A DNA stretch of 64,000 bases from Cerasicoccus sp. TK19100 (GTDB lineage Bacteria; Verrucomicrobiota; Verrucomicrobiia; Opitutales; Cerasicoccaceae). The stretch covers positions 372,001 through 436,000 of the forward strand of contig NZ_JAPWDU010000003.1 of the NCBI RefSeq assembly GCF_027257155.1, written 5' to 3'. The notes under the pieces were generated by a model that was not told the origin of the DNA, made no database searches, and was given only the letters and a program-made list of their open reading frames with translations. The translations under genes were made by a program, and so were the position numbers. Of this stretch, positions 38,812 to 47,032 are shown piece after piece (position 1 is the stretch's first letter; every line of letters begins with the position of its first letter).

Positions 38812-38979
38812 AAGGTGGCGGCCGGTGCCTGTCCCGCTGAGCGGCGATCCCCACCGGCCAGAGCTTGAAACTAAAAGCTTGAATCGGTCCGCGATTAAAC
38901 ATTGTCCGCGAAACACGCTGGTTGATAAGCATCAAGTCCCCGCCTACATTGTTGCCGGTGAGACACCGGCCGCTACCTT
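38812..38979. repeat. Dispersed ~170-bp inverted-repeat element, copy 1
   Basis: Left arm 38812-38827 and right arm 38964-38979 are reverse complements at 15 of 16 positions (arm AAGGTGGCGGCCGGTG). The first 39 bases match copy 2 (minus strand, 56038-56076) at 36 of 39 positions. No open frame inside. Confidence 0.8.
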
Positions 38980-38993
38980 CCTAGGGGCAAATT

Positions 38994-39542
38994 TTAAGGC
39001 TCCTTGCGCGGCACGTCCGACGTCGATTTTTCCTCGGCTGCTTCCTCTTCTTCGGGAATGTCCACTTTGGGGAAAGGCGCGGACTCGGCCTGCCAGAGGT
39101 TATCTTCCTCCTCGGAATGCTCAATTTTGCCCGGCTTGGGGAAAGGAGCGTTTTCGGCCTGCCACAGGTCGGCGTTGTCCTCTTTGGGCGCGGGTGGCTT
39201 GAGCGGTGAAGGGGGTGACTCAGGCTGAGGCGGTGTTGCGGCCAAGTTGGTATGGGCGGGTAGCGGCGGCGGGGTGCGCGTTACGGGCGCGGGTTGTGGC
39301 TCCGGTTGCGGTTTGCTGCGCTTCAGATCCGACGCGGCAACGCCCAGACCGGCAAACAAAACGCCGACGCCAAAAAAGAAAATGTGCCCCAGCCAGCACA
39401 GATTTGCCAAGCTCATGAAGGGCTCTGCCCAGTCAATCTCCGGCAGGATCAAGATCTGCAGTATCCACTCGGTAATGCCGAAGACCAGGCCCAGAAAGCC
39501 ACTGATCGCCGCCAGCACGCCGAAGATGGATCGCGAAGTCAT
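38994..39542 (-). CDS. Membrane protein with proline-rich tail and WQAE repeat
   Basis: The 182 residues have two membrane segments (~4-32 and 45-68), then a P-rich linker (RTPPPLPAHTNLAATPPQPE) and two near-identical units DLWQAENAPFPKPGK and NLWQAESAPFPKVDI before an acidic end. No family recognised. It lies 18 bases after the 47-residue membrane protein gene, in the same direction, so they are probably one operon. Confidence 0.7.
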   Translation of the reverse strand: MTSRSIFGVLAAISGFLGLVFGITEWILQILILPEIDWAEPFMSLANLCWLGHIFFFGVGVLFAGLGVAASDLKRSKPQPEPQPAPVTRTPPPLPAHTNLAATPPQPESPPSPLKPPAPKEDNADLWQAENAPFPKPGKIEHSEEEDNLWQAESAPFPKVDIPEEEEAAEEKSTSDVPRKEP

Positions 39543-39560
39543 GGCGCGGGAAATATCCGC

Positions 39561-39704
39561 TTAGGACTTGGCCCAGGAATCTTCCTGACGCTTGAGGAAC
39601 TCGTTGTAGATCGCGAGCACGACGAGCAGCTTTACCGCAACGCCCAGAATACCCAGCACCATCAGCGGTCCCAGCAGGTTATTGAATTCAAATGGTGGAT
39701 ACAT
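39561..39704 (-). CDS. 47-residue single-pass membrane protein
   Basis: ATG at 39704, stop at 39561-39563. The product begins MYPPFEFNNLLGPLMVLGIL, has one membrane helix (LMVLGILGVAVKLLVVLAIY) and a charged end (NEFLKRQEDSWAKS). It sits 18 bases upstream of the proline-rich membrane protein on the same strand. Short but with consistent membrane-protein composition; function unknown. Confidence 0.65.
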   Translation of the reverse strand: MYPPFEFNNLLGPLMVLGILGVAVKLLVVLAIYNEFLKRQEDSWAKS

Positions 39705-39757
39705 GGCGGCGATTAAAAGGATTAATGGACAAAGATTAAAGGAAAAAGAAAGGCCGT

Positions 39758-40540
39758 TTAAAGGTGGATTTGGCCCTCCAGATAGAGCACGGCGCGCCCG
39801 GAGATGAACACACGCTCGCCGCGGAGCTCACACGACAGGCTACCGCCACGGGGCGAGAGCTGGCGTGCGGTCAGCGTAGTTTTGCCGAGCTTTTTGGCCC
39901 AGTAGGGAGTGAGCGCGCAGTGAGCCGAACCCGTCACGGGGTCTTCATTGATGCCGTAGTTGGGCGCGAAAAAGCGGGAAACGAAGTCCACCTCCGTGCC
40001 CTTGGCAGTGATGATCACGCCGCGCTTTTTCAGCGGACGCAATTGGTCAAAATCCGGCTGCACGGCGCGGAGGGTCGCCTCATCCGGGAGCACGGCCAGG
40101 TAGTCCATGCCGCGGCGACACTCGATCGGCATGACGCCTAGCGCCTCGGCCAGGTGATGTGGCGGGTAGCACTTCTTGGTCGGGATGGCGGGAAAATCCA
40201 GCGTAATGTCGTCACCCGCGGCCGTGACTCTTAGCGGGCCGCTCTGGGACTGAAACGTGACCCCGGCCCGCAGCTCCGGCTGTTGTCGAAAGAGCACAAA
40301 CGCCGTCGCCAAGGTGGCGTGCCCACAGAGATCCACCTCTTTCGTGGGCGTGAACCAGCGCAGCCGGTAGCCATCGCCCTCGGGGACGTAAAACGCCGTT
40401 TCCGCCAAGTTATTCTCAGCGGCGATGGACTGCATGACGTCGTCATCCAGCCACTCATCCAGTGGGCAAACTGCAGCGGGGTTCCCCTGAAACAGCGCGT
40501 CCGCAAAGGCGTCCACCTGAAACAGAGGAATCGCAGCCAT
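39758..40540 (-). CDS. PhzF-family isomerase-like protein
   Basis: The 260 residues follow the PhzF diaminopimelate-epimerase-like fold: FQVDAFADALFQGNPAAVCP at the N-terminus (typical VDAFT..F.GNPAAV), ENNLAETAFYVPEG with the catalytic Glu, RWFTPTKEVDLCGHATLATA, and GINEDPVTGSAHCALTPYW. PhzF homologues isomerise small metabolites; the true substrate here is unknown, and phenazine synthesis is not implied. It starts 3 bases after the glgC stop and is likely its operon partner. Confidence 0.9.
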   Translation of the reverse strand: MAAIPLFQVDAFADALFQGNPAAVCPLDEWLDDDVMQSIAAENNLAETAFYVPEGDGYRLRWFTPTKEVDLCGHATLATAFVLFRQQPELRAGVTFQSQSGPLRVTAAGDDITLDFPAIPTKKCYPPHHLAEALGVMPIECRRGMDYLAVLPDEATLRAVQPDFDQLRPLKKRGVIITAKGTEVDFVSRFFAPNYGINEDPVTGSAHCALTPYWAKKLGKTTLTARQLSPRGGSLSCELRGERVFISGRAVLYLEGQIHL

Positions 40541-40543
40541 AGC

Positions 40544-41827
40544 TTAAGCGCGGACTTTGGTGCCGGATGGCACGATGCCATTCTTCATCACCATGATGAT
40601 GCCGTCGCGCACGTAGAGATCGCCTTCGGACCAGCCGTCGGGCTTGCCCGCGGGGGAGAGCTCCACGTCGTCGCCGATACGGGCGTTTTTATCGATGATG
40701 GCGCTGTTGATCTTGCAATTCTTGCCTACGCCGAAGTTGGGGCGCTGGAGCTCGGCATTTTCCTGGCGGTCCTCGTCGGTCTCATACCAGTCGGCACCCA
40801 TCATGACAACGTCTTGCAGCTCAGTGCCGGTGCCGATCATTGAGCGAACACCGATGACGCAGTGCGTTACCTTGGACTGCGAGATGATGCTGCCGCCGCC
40901 AAAGAGGGTGCGGCTTACCTCGGCACCGTTGACCTTGGTGGCCGGCAGGTAGCGGGCACGGGTGTAGATCGGTGCTTTGTCGTCAAAGAAGTTAAACGGC
41001 GGAAGCTCGTCGGTGAGGGCCAAATTGGCGTCAAAGAACGCGGCGACCGTTCCGATGTCTTCCCAGTAGTCGTCGTAAATGTAGCTGTTGAGCGATACCT
41101 TGCCGAGGAGGCCGGGGATGATTTCCTTGCCGAAGTCGGTCTCGTCACCCGAGAGGGCGTCGCGCATGACGCGGGCCGAGAACACGTAAATACCCATCGA
41201 GGCCAGGACGACGTCATCGGGGTTGCCGTCGAGCGTGGAGCGCAGCTTGTCACCGATGATGAGGCTCTCGATCACGGCCGGGTCGGTGGGCTTTTCGACG
41301 AATTCCTGGATGGAGTAGTCATCATCGACGCGCATGACGCCGAGGCCGGTCACTTCGGACTTGTGCATAGCCTTGGCGGCGATGGTCAGATCGGACCCGA
41401 GCCTGTTGTGGTGCTCGATGATCTTGCGGAAGTCCATGCGGTAAAGCTGGTCTCCGGAGAGGATCAGGAAGAGGTCGTTTTTGCCGTCGTTAAAGTGGTG
41501 CAGGTTTTGGCGAACGGCGTCCGCCGTGCCTTGGTACCAGGTCTCGCCGGAGTCGGTCTGCTCGGCCGACATGATGTCCACATAACCGCCGCCAAACGGG
41601 TCGAACTGATACGTCGACTGGATGTGGTTGTGCAGCGAGGCGGTGTTGAACTGGGAAAGCAGGTGGATGCGGTTGATCCCCGAATTGAGACAGTTACTAA
41701 TTGGGATATCGACCAGGCGATATTTGCCGGCGAGCGGCACAGCTGGCTTACAACGTTCCTTAGTCAGCGGGTAAAGCCGGGTTCCGCGGCCGCCGCCCAT
41801 GATGACGCTTATGACATTTTGATCCAT
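40544..41827 (-). CDS. glgC: Glucose-1-phosphate adenylyltransferase
   Basis: GlgC makes ADP-glucose for glycogen from ATP and glucose-1-phosphate. The 427 residues start with MGGGRGTRLYPLTKERCKPA (nucleotide loop), VDIPISNCLNSGI, SGDQLYRMDF with the catalytic Asp, and a C-terminal left-handed beta-helix (SVVxxGV-type repeats, GVRSMIGTGTELQDVVMMGA). Length and order are normal for the bacterial enzyme. phzF-like follows immediately. Other glycogen genes are not in the window. Confidence 0.95.
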   Translation of the reverse strand: MDQNVISVIMGGGRGTRLYPLTKERCKPAVPLAGKYRLVDIPISNCLNSGINRIHLLSQFNTASLHNHIQSTYQFDPFGGGYVDIMSAEQTDSGETWYQGTADAVRQNLHHFNDGKNDLFLILSGDQLYRMDFRKIIEHHNRLGSDLTIAAKAMHKSEVTGLGVMRVDDDYSIQEFVEKPTDPAVIESLIIGDKLRSTLDGNPDDVVLASMGIYVFSARVMRDALSGDETDFGKEIIPGLLGKVSLNSYIYDDYWEDIGTVAAFFDANLALTDELPPFNFFDDKAPIYTRARYLPATKVNGAEVSRTLFGGGSIISQSKVTHCVIGVRSMIGTGTELQDVVMMGADWYETDEDRQENAELQRPNFGVGKNCKINSAIIDKNARIGDDVELSPAGKPDGWSEGDLYVRDGIIMVMKNGIVPSGTKVRA

Positions 41828-41981
41828 GGCAATTCAGGGTATAAGTGAGTTTATTCTCACCGTTGGCCATAGGGGAAAAAAAATCCAGACTCTTTTGTTA
41901 CAAAGGCAGATATTAACGTGACTGTCATTTTCTAAAACCCTTGCTTGCGAAACCATCGGCCAATGCCCAGCATCGGCGCTC

Positions 41982-42323
41982 ATGGAATTGAAAGTAATTC
42001 TTGCCGACGAAAAAATCTCCCACATTGCCCTGATCGGTCGGATGGATCACGCCGGCGTTTCCGCCGTTGAACTAAAGTTTCTCGCCGCTACCGCCAGCCG
42101 GCAGAAGCCGACCCTCGTCGACATGAGCGAGGTTACCTTTGTCGTCTCCCTGGGCATTCGTATGCTCTTGGGTGCCGCCAAGAGCCTCGAAGCCAACGGC
42201 AACAAATTGGCCCTGGTTAACACCCAGCCCCTCGTCGCCGAAACCCTCCGCCTGGCCAAGCTGGACGAAGTGTTCATCCTGGCCGATTCCGAAGAAGACG
42301 CCCGGGCGAAGCTGGGTGTGTAA
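41982..42323 (+). CDS. STAS-domain anti-sigma-factor antagonist-like protein
   Basis: The 113 residues form one STAS domain: VDMSEVTFVVSLGIRMLLGA is the conserved loop, with the phospho-acceptor Ser just before LGIR, as in SpoIIAA-type proteins. No partner kinase or sigma factor lies next to it. Divergent from glgC. Function as a partner-switching regulator is by family. Confidence 0.88.
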   Translation: MELKVILADEKISHIALIGRMDHAGVSAVELKFLAATASRQKPTLVDMSEVTFVVSLGIRMLLGAAKSLEANGNKLALVNTQPLVAETLRLAKLDEVFILADSEEDARAKLGV

Positions 42324-42369
42324 GGATCTATTTACTGCGCGTCAGCGAATAAAATTTTAGAACGCGATC

Positions 42370-42610
42370 GCTGGCGGAACGCGAACCTCTGTGTTCGCCA
42401 TTTATTCCATCATTCTTCAGGTAGCGCTGGCGCGTCTCGCGTCGCAAGCAGTGCCGTTATACGCAATCAGTTCGTGAAGACGCGTTGGCGATATCCGCTT
42501 TCAACGAACATTCCATTTCGTTTCTCCAATCCTTGCGGAGCGGGGACGCTCCGCGCTACCTTTTGAAGTCATGGGATGTCGGCGAACACAGAGGTTCGCG
42601 TTCCGCCAGC
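42370..42610. repeat. 241-bp nested inverted-repeat (MITE-like) element
   Basis: Outer 30-bp arms 42370-42399 and 42581-42610 are perfect reverse complements (core CGAACCTCTGTGTTCG). Imperfect inner arms at 42419-42448 and 42532-42561 share AGGTAGCGC and CGCAAG ends. It fills most of the 369-base gap 42324-42692. No open frame inside. Confidence 0.85.
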
Positions 42611-42692
42611 AATTGCCCTTCTAGTCAGACAAGCCATTTGCCCAATGGGCAAATCCGGATGCGAGGCATCCGAAGGTGCAGCGGCACGCTGC

Positions 42693-43466
42693 CTAGCCGA
42701 TCTTGCGGAAGCGCGGGTCCTGCATGTCGATCTTCGGGTGCATGAAGTCGGCGACTTGCGGGTCGGTGCTGGCTTGGAGCTCATCAGGGGTTGCGAGGGC
42801 GACGAGTTTGCCGCCCATCAGCAGGCCCACGCGGTCGGCGATGCCGAGGGCCAAGTCGCGGTCGTGAGAGACGACGATGCTGGTCACCGAAAATTCTTCT
42901 TTGAGCGTGCCGATGATCTCGGAAATGTTGGCCGCGGTCACGGGGTCGAGCTCCGAGGTGGGCTCATCGTAGAGCAAGAGCTGCGGTTCCATGACGAGGG
43001 CACGGGCGATGGCCACGCGCTTGCGCATGCCGCCAGAGAGCTCGGCGGGGAGCTTTTTCGCGGCGTCCTGGATGTGGAGGATTTTCAGGACGCGGTCCAC
43101 CTTGTCGCGGAGGGTGGACTTGTCGTAGAGGCGGTGCTCGCGCGGGTAAAAGGCGAGGTTGTCAAAGACGCTCATCGAGTTGAAGAGCGCGCCGGCCTGG
43201 AAGACGAGCGCGGTGCGGATCTCGCGGTGCGTTGCGGGTTGTTCGGCGTCTTTGCCGTCGATGAGCACTTGGCCGCTGTCGGGCTTTTCCAGATTCACGA
43301 GGTGGCGCAGCAGGACGGATTTGCCCGCGCCGCTGGGGCCCATGAGCACAAAGATTTCGCCCGGCTCGACGCTAAAGGAAACGTCGTCCAGCACGACTTG
43401 GTCGCCAAAGCGCTTGCTGAGCTGTTTGACTTCGACGCCGACGGGTGTGGTGGATGGTTCGGCCAT
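42693..43466 (-). CDS. mlaF: MlaF-type ABC transporter ATPase
   Basis: The 257 residues have Walker A GPSGAGKSVLLRHL, signature LSGGMRKRVAIARAL, Walker B LLLYDEPTSELDP and the switch His (VVSHDRDLALG). The insertion pattern and partner (MlaE-like permease, 3 bases upstream) identify the phospholipid-trafficking subclass. It powers lipid movement between inner-membrane permease and MCE protein. Confidence 0.92.
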   Translation of the reverse strand: MAEPSTTPVGVEVKQLSKRFGDQVVLDDVSFSVEPGEIFVLMGPSGAGKSVLLRHLVNLEKPDSGQVLIDGKDAEQPATHREIRTALVFQAGALFNSMSVFDNLAFYPREHRLYDKSTLRDKVDRVLKILHIQDAAKKLPAELSGGMRKRVAIARALVMEPQLLLYDEPTSELDPVTAANISEIIGTLKEEFSVTSIVVSHDRDLALGIADRVGLLMGGKLVALATPDELQASTDPQVADFMHPKIDMQDPRFRKIG

Positions 43467-43469
43467 GGC

Positions 43470-44225
43470 TTACAGGAAAAGGCGGGTTAACACGTAGTCC
43501 AGCAGCAGCACCAGGAACATGCTGGTGACGACTGACCGGGTGACCGAGAAGCCGATCTCGCGCGGGCCGCCGCGGGTGATGAGCCCTTGGTTGCAGGCGA
43601 TGAGCACCACGACGAAGCCGAAGACCTCGGCCTTGATCAGGCCGTTCATGACGTCGGTGAACTGGGTGACGCTTTTCAGGTTGGCCCAGTAAACGGTGGG
43701 GTCCAGCCCGATGAAATCCACGTGCTGGCCAACGACCGCGCCGCCGAACCATCCCATCAGCACGGCAACAATCGTCAGCACCGGCATCATGAAGAGGATC
43801 GCGACCAGCCGGGGCATCACCAGGATGCGCTCGGGCGGCGTCTGCATCGTGCGCAGGGCGTCGACTTCCTGGTAAACCTTCATCGAGGCGATCTCGGCCG
43901 TGATCGAGGAGCCCACGCGGCCGGCCAGCAGGAAGGCGGTGATCAGCGGTGCCAGCTCACGGGCAACGGCCAGGCCGACGATGCGGCCGATCAGCTCCTG
44001 TGCGCCAGACATGCTGTTGAGGCTGTAGCCGGTTTGCAGGGCCAGCACTGCGCCGAGGAAAAAGCTCAGGATCGCGACGATGGGAAACGTCAGGTAGCCG
44101 ATGTGGAAGCAGTTGTCGAACACCCGCCCCAGCTGTCGCGGCAGTGACGGCAAATAGGCAATCGAGCGCAGCAGCAGGATCAGGCTGCTGCCGATGACTT
44201 CGAGTATGTTGCGCGCGGTGTTCAT
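43470..44225 (-). CDS. mlaE: MlaE-type ABC permease
   Basis: The 251 residues match the MlaE (DUF140) permease: about five membrane helices, the coupling-helix region REIGFSVTRSVVTSMFLVLL and the conserved AEIASMKVYQEVDALRTM block near 130-147. It pairs with the MlaF-type ATPase whose gene starts 3 bases later. The MCE partner is at 24873. Confidence 0.93.
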   Translation of the reverse strand: MNTARNILEVIGSSLILLLRSIAYLPSLPRQLGRVFDNCFHIGYLTFPIVAILSFFLGAVLALQTGYSLNSMSGAQELIGRIVGLAVARELAPLITAFLLAGRVGSSITAEIASMKVYQEVDALRTMQTPPERILVMPRLVAILFMMPVLTIVAVLMGWFGGAVVGQHVDFIGLDPTVYWANLKSVTQFTDVMNGLIKAEVFGFVVVLIACNQGLITRGGPREIGFSVTRSVVTSMFLVLLLDYVLTRLFL

Positions 44226-44288
44226 GGTCGAACGGATGTTTTAATTATAAGATTCCTGTGATCAGCCAAGAACCAAAAAGATAAGTTA

Positions 44289-44777
44289 TTATCCAGTTGG
44301 TTCGGGATGGTTAATAATATTTATGTAAGTGTGTCCATCGAGGCCAACGAGTGCTTCAGCTTGAACCAGTGAATTACCTGTTTGAAAGGTGTATCGTGCG
44401 AACGGCTGATCCGGATTATAAGGGATATCCTGAAAGCCTTCCAGAACGTCTCCCATCACGTTTCTTTGATCCCAATCCATTTGATGTGGAGGAAGTTCGC
44501 TGACTACATGCGAACTATTTTTCTGAATAAACGAGGGAGTGTCAAAATGTAGAATATACGAGGTGTAGCGATAGTAGTCTGTTTGGTAACAATCAAACCC
44601 ATCACCGCAGTAAGATAAGTCACCTAGCTCCATACCCTGGACTTCAACAACATTCATTCGCGTTGCTTTTGCATGGGTCGATGTCTCCCAAAACATCCAA
44701 CCAGCAAGTATCATCAGAAATCCGATCAGACCAATTCCTAACCATGTTTTCAATGTGCTTTGGTTGGTCGCGTTCAT
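44289..44777 (-). CDS. Single-pass membrane protein of unknown function
   Basis: The 162 residues have one N-terminal membrane anchor (LGIGLIGFLMILAGWMFWET) and a soluble domain with aromatic residues (YCGDGFDCYQTDYYRYTSYI), including two cysteines likely paired. No family recognised. The start overlaps the stop of the 495-residue gene (ATGA, 44774-44777), showing coupling, yet it is clearly AT-richer than its neighbours. Confidence 0.68.
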   Translation of the reverse strand: MNATNQSTLKTWLGIGLIGFLMILAGWMFWETSTHAKATRMNVVEVQGMELGDLSYCGDGFDCYQTDYYRYTSYILHFDTPSFIQKNSSHVVSELPPHQMDWDQRNVMGDVLEGFQDIPYNPDQPFARYTFQTGNSLVQAEALVGLDGHTYINIINHPEPTG

Positions 44778-46261
44778 AGCTCAATGTCGAACCACAGGAG
44801 TTGCAGGGTTTCTTTGCCGTCTTCGTAGGTGCCCTCGCGCTTGTAGCCGAGGAGGCCGCCGCCGAGCTGGAACTGGGCACGGTCTTCGCCGACGTCGTGG
44901 ACGAAGATGTAGGGGTTGATCTCGAAGCGGGTGTTGTCGGGCGTTTTCTCCTCGACCATGAAGTCCCACAGGAAGCTTTGCTTGGACTCGCCGGTGTTGG
45001 TGTTCCACTGGCAGCGCCAGAAGGCGAGCATGGGCGTGTAGAGATCGCGCACGGTTTGGCTGTGAGGATAGAAAACCTCGAATATGCTGAGCAGCTGGGC
45101 CTGCTTGAGCCCGGCACCGTTGTCGTATTCGCTGATCCAGGGCCACACGTGGGTTTCGTAGGCCTCGGCGAGGTTGGGGTTGGTGGCACTGCGTTGGGTC
45201 TCGTTCCAATAGACGAAGTAAAAGAACTGCGTGCGGTCGATGATCAGGTCTTTCTCGCGTTGGGTGCGAAACTTGTAGGCGGGCCACATATACCAGGTCT
45301 TGTCGACGCCGGTTTTGATCGAGTGCGTGTAAAACGGTGCCCAGCGGTTGGTGTATTCGTTGTCGCCGCGGCCCTGCATGAAGAACGGGTAAAAGTAGCG
45401 CTCCTCGGTGTAGCCCTTGGTGCGGTCTTCCTTCCAGCCGAAGAACGGCCAGATGATGGTCACGTCGTCCACGAACTCGCCGTGTTCGGTGGCCCAAAAT
45501 GGCAGGAAGCCCTCGCGCACGCGGGGGATGGGCCGGTCCAGCTGGTCGACCTTGCGATAGATGAACGGCCAAAAAAGGAACTGGTAGTCCATCTTGCCCT
45601 CCTGCCACCAGTGGCCCATGATCGGCCAGACGAGTGCGCCGCCCGTGCCCGGCCCGTGGAGGGTCTGGATGAACGGCCAGGGCGTGCCCATGCGGGTGGT
45701 GTCGCCAGTGGTAATCGTCCAGTAGAGCGGCCAGAGTGCCCAGGTGGTCTTGTCGAACATGAACTCCTGGAACTCACCATAGATGGGAAACAGGCCGTAG
45801 TAGGATTTGTCCGGGCGACCGGGCTCGTAGTGAAACCACACGAAGGGCACGATGAGAAACGTCTCGATGACGTTCTCGTGCAAGAGGCCGGTGCGTCGGC
45901 GCTGGATAAAGGTGTAAATTTCCCACCGCACGAGGTTGGGGTCGCGGTAGTGGACAAAGAACGGTGGGACGAAATCGTATTGGTAGGTCTGCTTTTCGTA
46001 GTTGTGCTTTTCGATCCAGAACGGGCGCATGGTGGCCATGTCGTTGACGCCGTCGTAGGTTTCCTCGAAAATGGGGCCCAGCGCCTTCCAGTGGGTGACG
46101 GCCTCGCGCTCGACTTTTTCGCCCTCTTCGTTCTCCTCGACGACGGTTCCGGTCTCTTTAAACCAGAGGGGCGACCAGTCCACGGCGTCCCCCAGCGCCG
46201 CTGTGCTCAACCACAGCAGGCACAGCAGAATTTTCGTCAGAAAAGTCCCAGCGCATCGCAT
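44774..46261 (-). CDS. Large exported aromatic/proline repeat protein
   Basis: Starting at ATG 46261 (an open frame extends to 46423), 495 residues with a signal peptide (MRCAGTFLTKILLCLLWLST). The body repeats an aromatic-proline unit about every 20-25 residues: GLFPIYG, WALWPLYW, GTPWPFIQ, LVWPIMGHW, FLFWPFIYRK, GFLPFWATE, IIWPFFGW, YFYPFFMQG, RWAPFYTH, YMWPAYKF, HVWPWISEY. This suggests a beta-strand repeat, perhaps an outer-membrane barrel or a propeller. Function unknown. It is divergent from rsmD. Confidence 0.75.
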   Translation of the reverse strand: MRCAGTFLTKILLCLLWLSTAALGDAVDWSPLWFKETGTVVEENEEGEKVEREAVTHWKALGPIFEETYDGVNDMATMRPFWIEKHNYEKQTYQYDFVPPFFVHYRDPNLVRWEIYTFIQRRRTGLLHENVIETFLIVPFVWFHYEPGRPDKSYYGLFPIYGEFQEFMFDKTTWALWPLYWTITTGDTTRMGTPWPFIQTLHGPGTGGALVWPIMGHWWQEGKMDYQFLFWPFIYRKVDQLDRPIPRVREGFLPFWATEHGEFVDDVTIIWPFFGWKEDRTKGYTEERYFYPFFMQGRGDNEYTNRWAPFYTHSIKTGVDKTWYMWPAYKFRTQREKDLIIDRTQFFYFVYWNETQRSATNPNLAEAYETHVWPWISEYDNGAGLKQAQLLSIFEVFYPHSQTVRDLYTPMLAFWRCQWNTNTGESKQSFLWDFMVEEKTPDNTRFEINPYIFVHDVGEDRAQFQLGGGLLGYKREGTYEDGKETLQLLWFDIEL

Positions 46262-46431
46262 CCGAAGCGCGCAACAAAGCATAACCGCTGCCAGAGTGCA
46301 ACTGCGAGTTGCGGCAAAGGTGATTGGACGGGCAACCTTGAGCGACTGTGCCCAGCTTTGCCGCAAAATCTGTTGCCACTCGGCGCGACTTGCGTTGATG
46401 CTCGCGGGATGAAGGCAAACCACAGCAGCGC

Positions 46432-46998
46432 ATGCGCATAACCGGCGGACAGGCGCGGGGTATTCCGATCAAGGCCCCGGATCGCGGGGTGCGCCCGGCG
46501 ACGGATTACCTGCGTGAGGCGGTGTTTTCCTCGCTCGGGCCCGATCGCGTGCGTGATGCGCGGGTGCTGGACTGCTTTGCGGGCACGGGTGCCTATGGCC
46601 TGGAGGCGCTGAGCCGTGGTGCCCAGCTGGCGGTGTTTGTTGAGCAGGACCGCGGCGCGCTCAAATGCTGGGAGCATAACCGCGCCGCCGTGGCGAAATC
46701 CCTCCAACAAAGCCCGGGCGCAATCAGCGATTTATGGCGCGGGGACGTCTTCCGCGTGCTCGCCAAGGGCAGCGAAACCTTCGACCTGATTTTTGCCGAC
46801 CCACCCTACGAACTGTGGAACGAGCGCGGCGGCGAGCTGCTGGAGCTGCTGTTTGCGCGCCTGAGCGAGCAGAGCGAGGCGCGTGTCATTTGCGAAGCGC
46901 CGGGTGCCTGGCAGCCGGAGTTGCCCGCGGGCTGGGAGCTTTATCGCCGCCTCGCGAAAGGTCCACGGCAGCCGAGTGCGCTGATCATTGGCCGGTAA
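46432..46998 (+). CDS. rsmD: 16S rRNA m2G966 methyltransferase RsmD
   Basis: RsmD methylates N2 of G966 in 16S rRNA. The 188 residues have MRITGGQARGIPIKAP (normal start), PATDYLREAVFSSL, SAM motif I DCFAGTGAYGLEALSRGA and the catalytic FADPPYELW. Length fits. It is convergent with the TPR membrane protein gene. Confidence 0.95.
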   Translation: MRITGGQARGIPIKAPDRGVRPATDYLREAVFSSLGPDRVRDARVLDCFAGTGAYGLEALSRGAQLAVFVEQDRGALKCWEHNRAAVAKSLQQSPGAISDLWRGDVFRVLAKGSETFDLIFADPPYELWNERGGELLELLFARLSEQSEARVICEAPGAWQPELPAGWELYRRLAKGPRQPSALIIGR

Positions 46999-47032
46999 CC
47001 TTTAAAAGAATCCACGGAACCCGGTGGGCGTT

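Noticed and set aside
44801-46441. Long antisense frame of 546 codons opposite the WPF-repeat gene
   Set aside because: It mirrors the real gene (valine/glycine-rich translation), lacks a family, signal or start context. Similar antisense frames at 34119-35024, 40862-41848, 42576-43490, 47249-48607, 49718-50788, 57887-58993 and 62866-63705 are rejected for the same reason.
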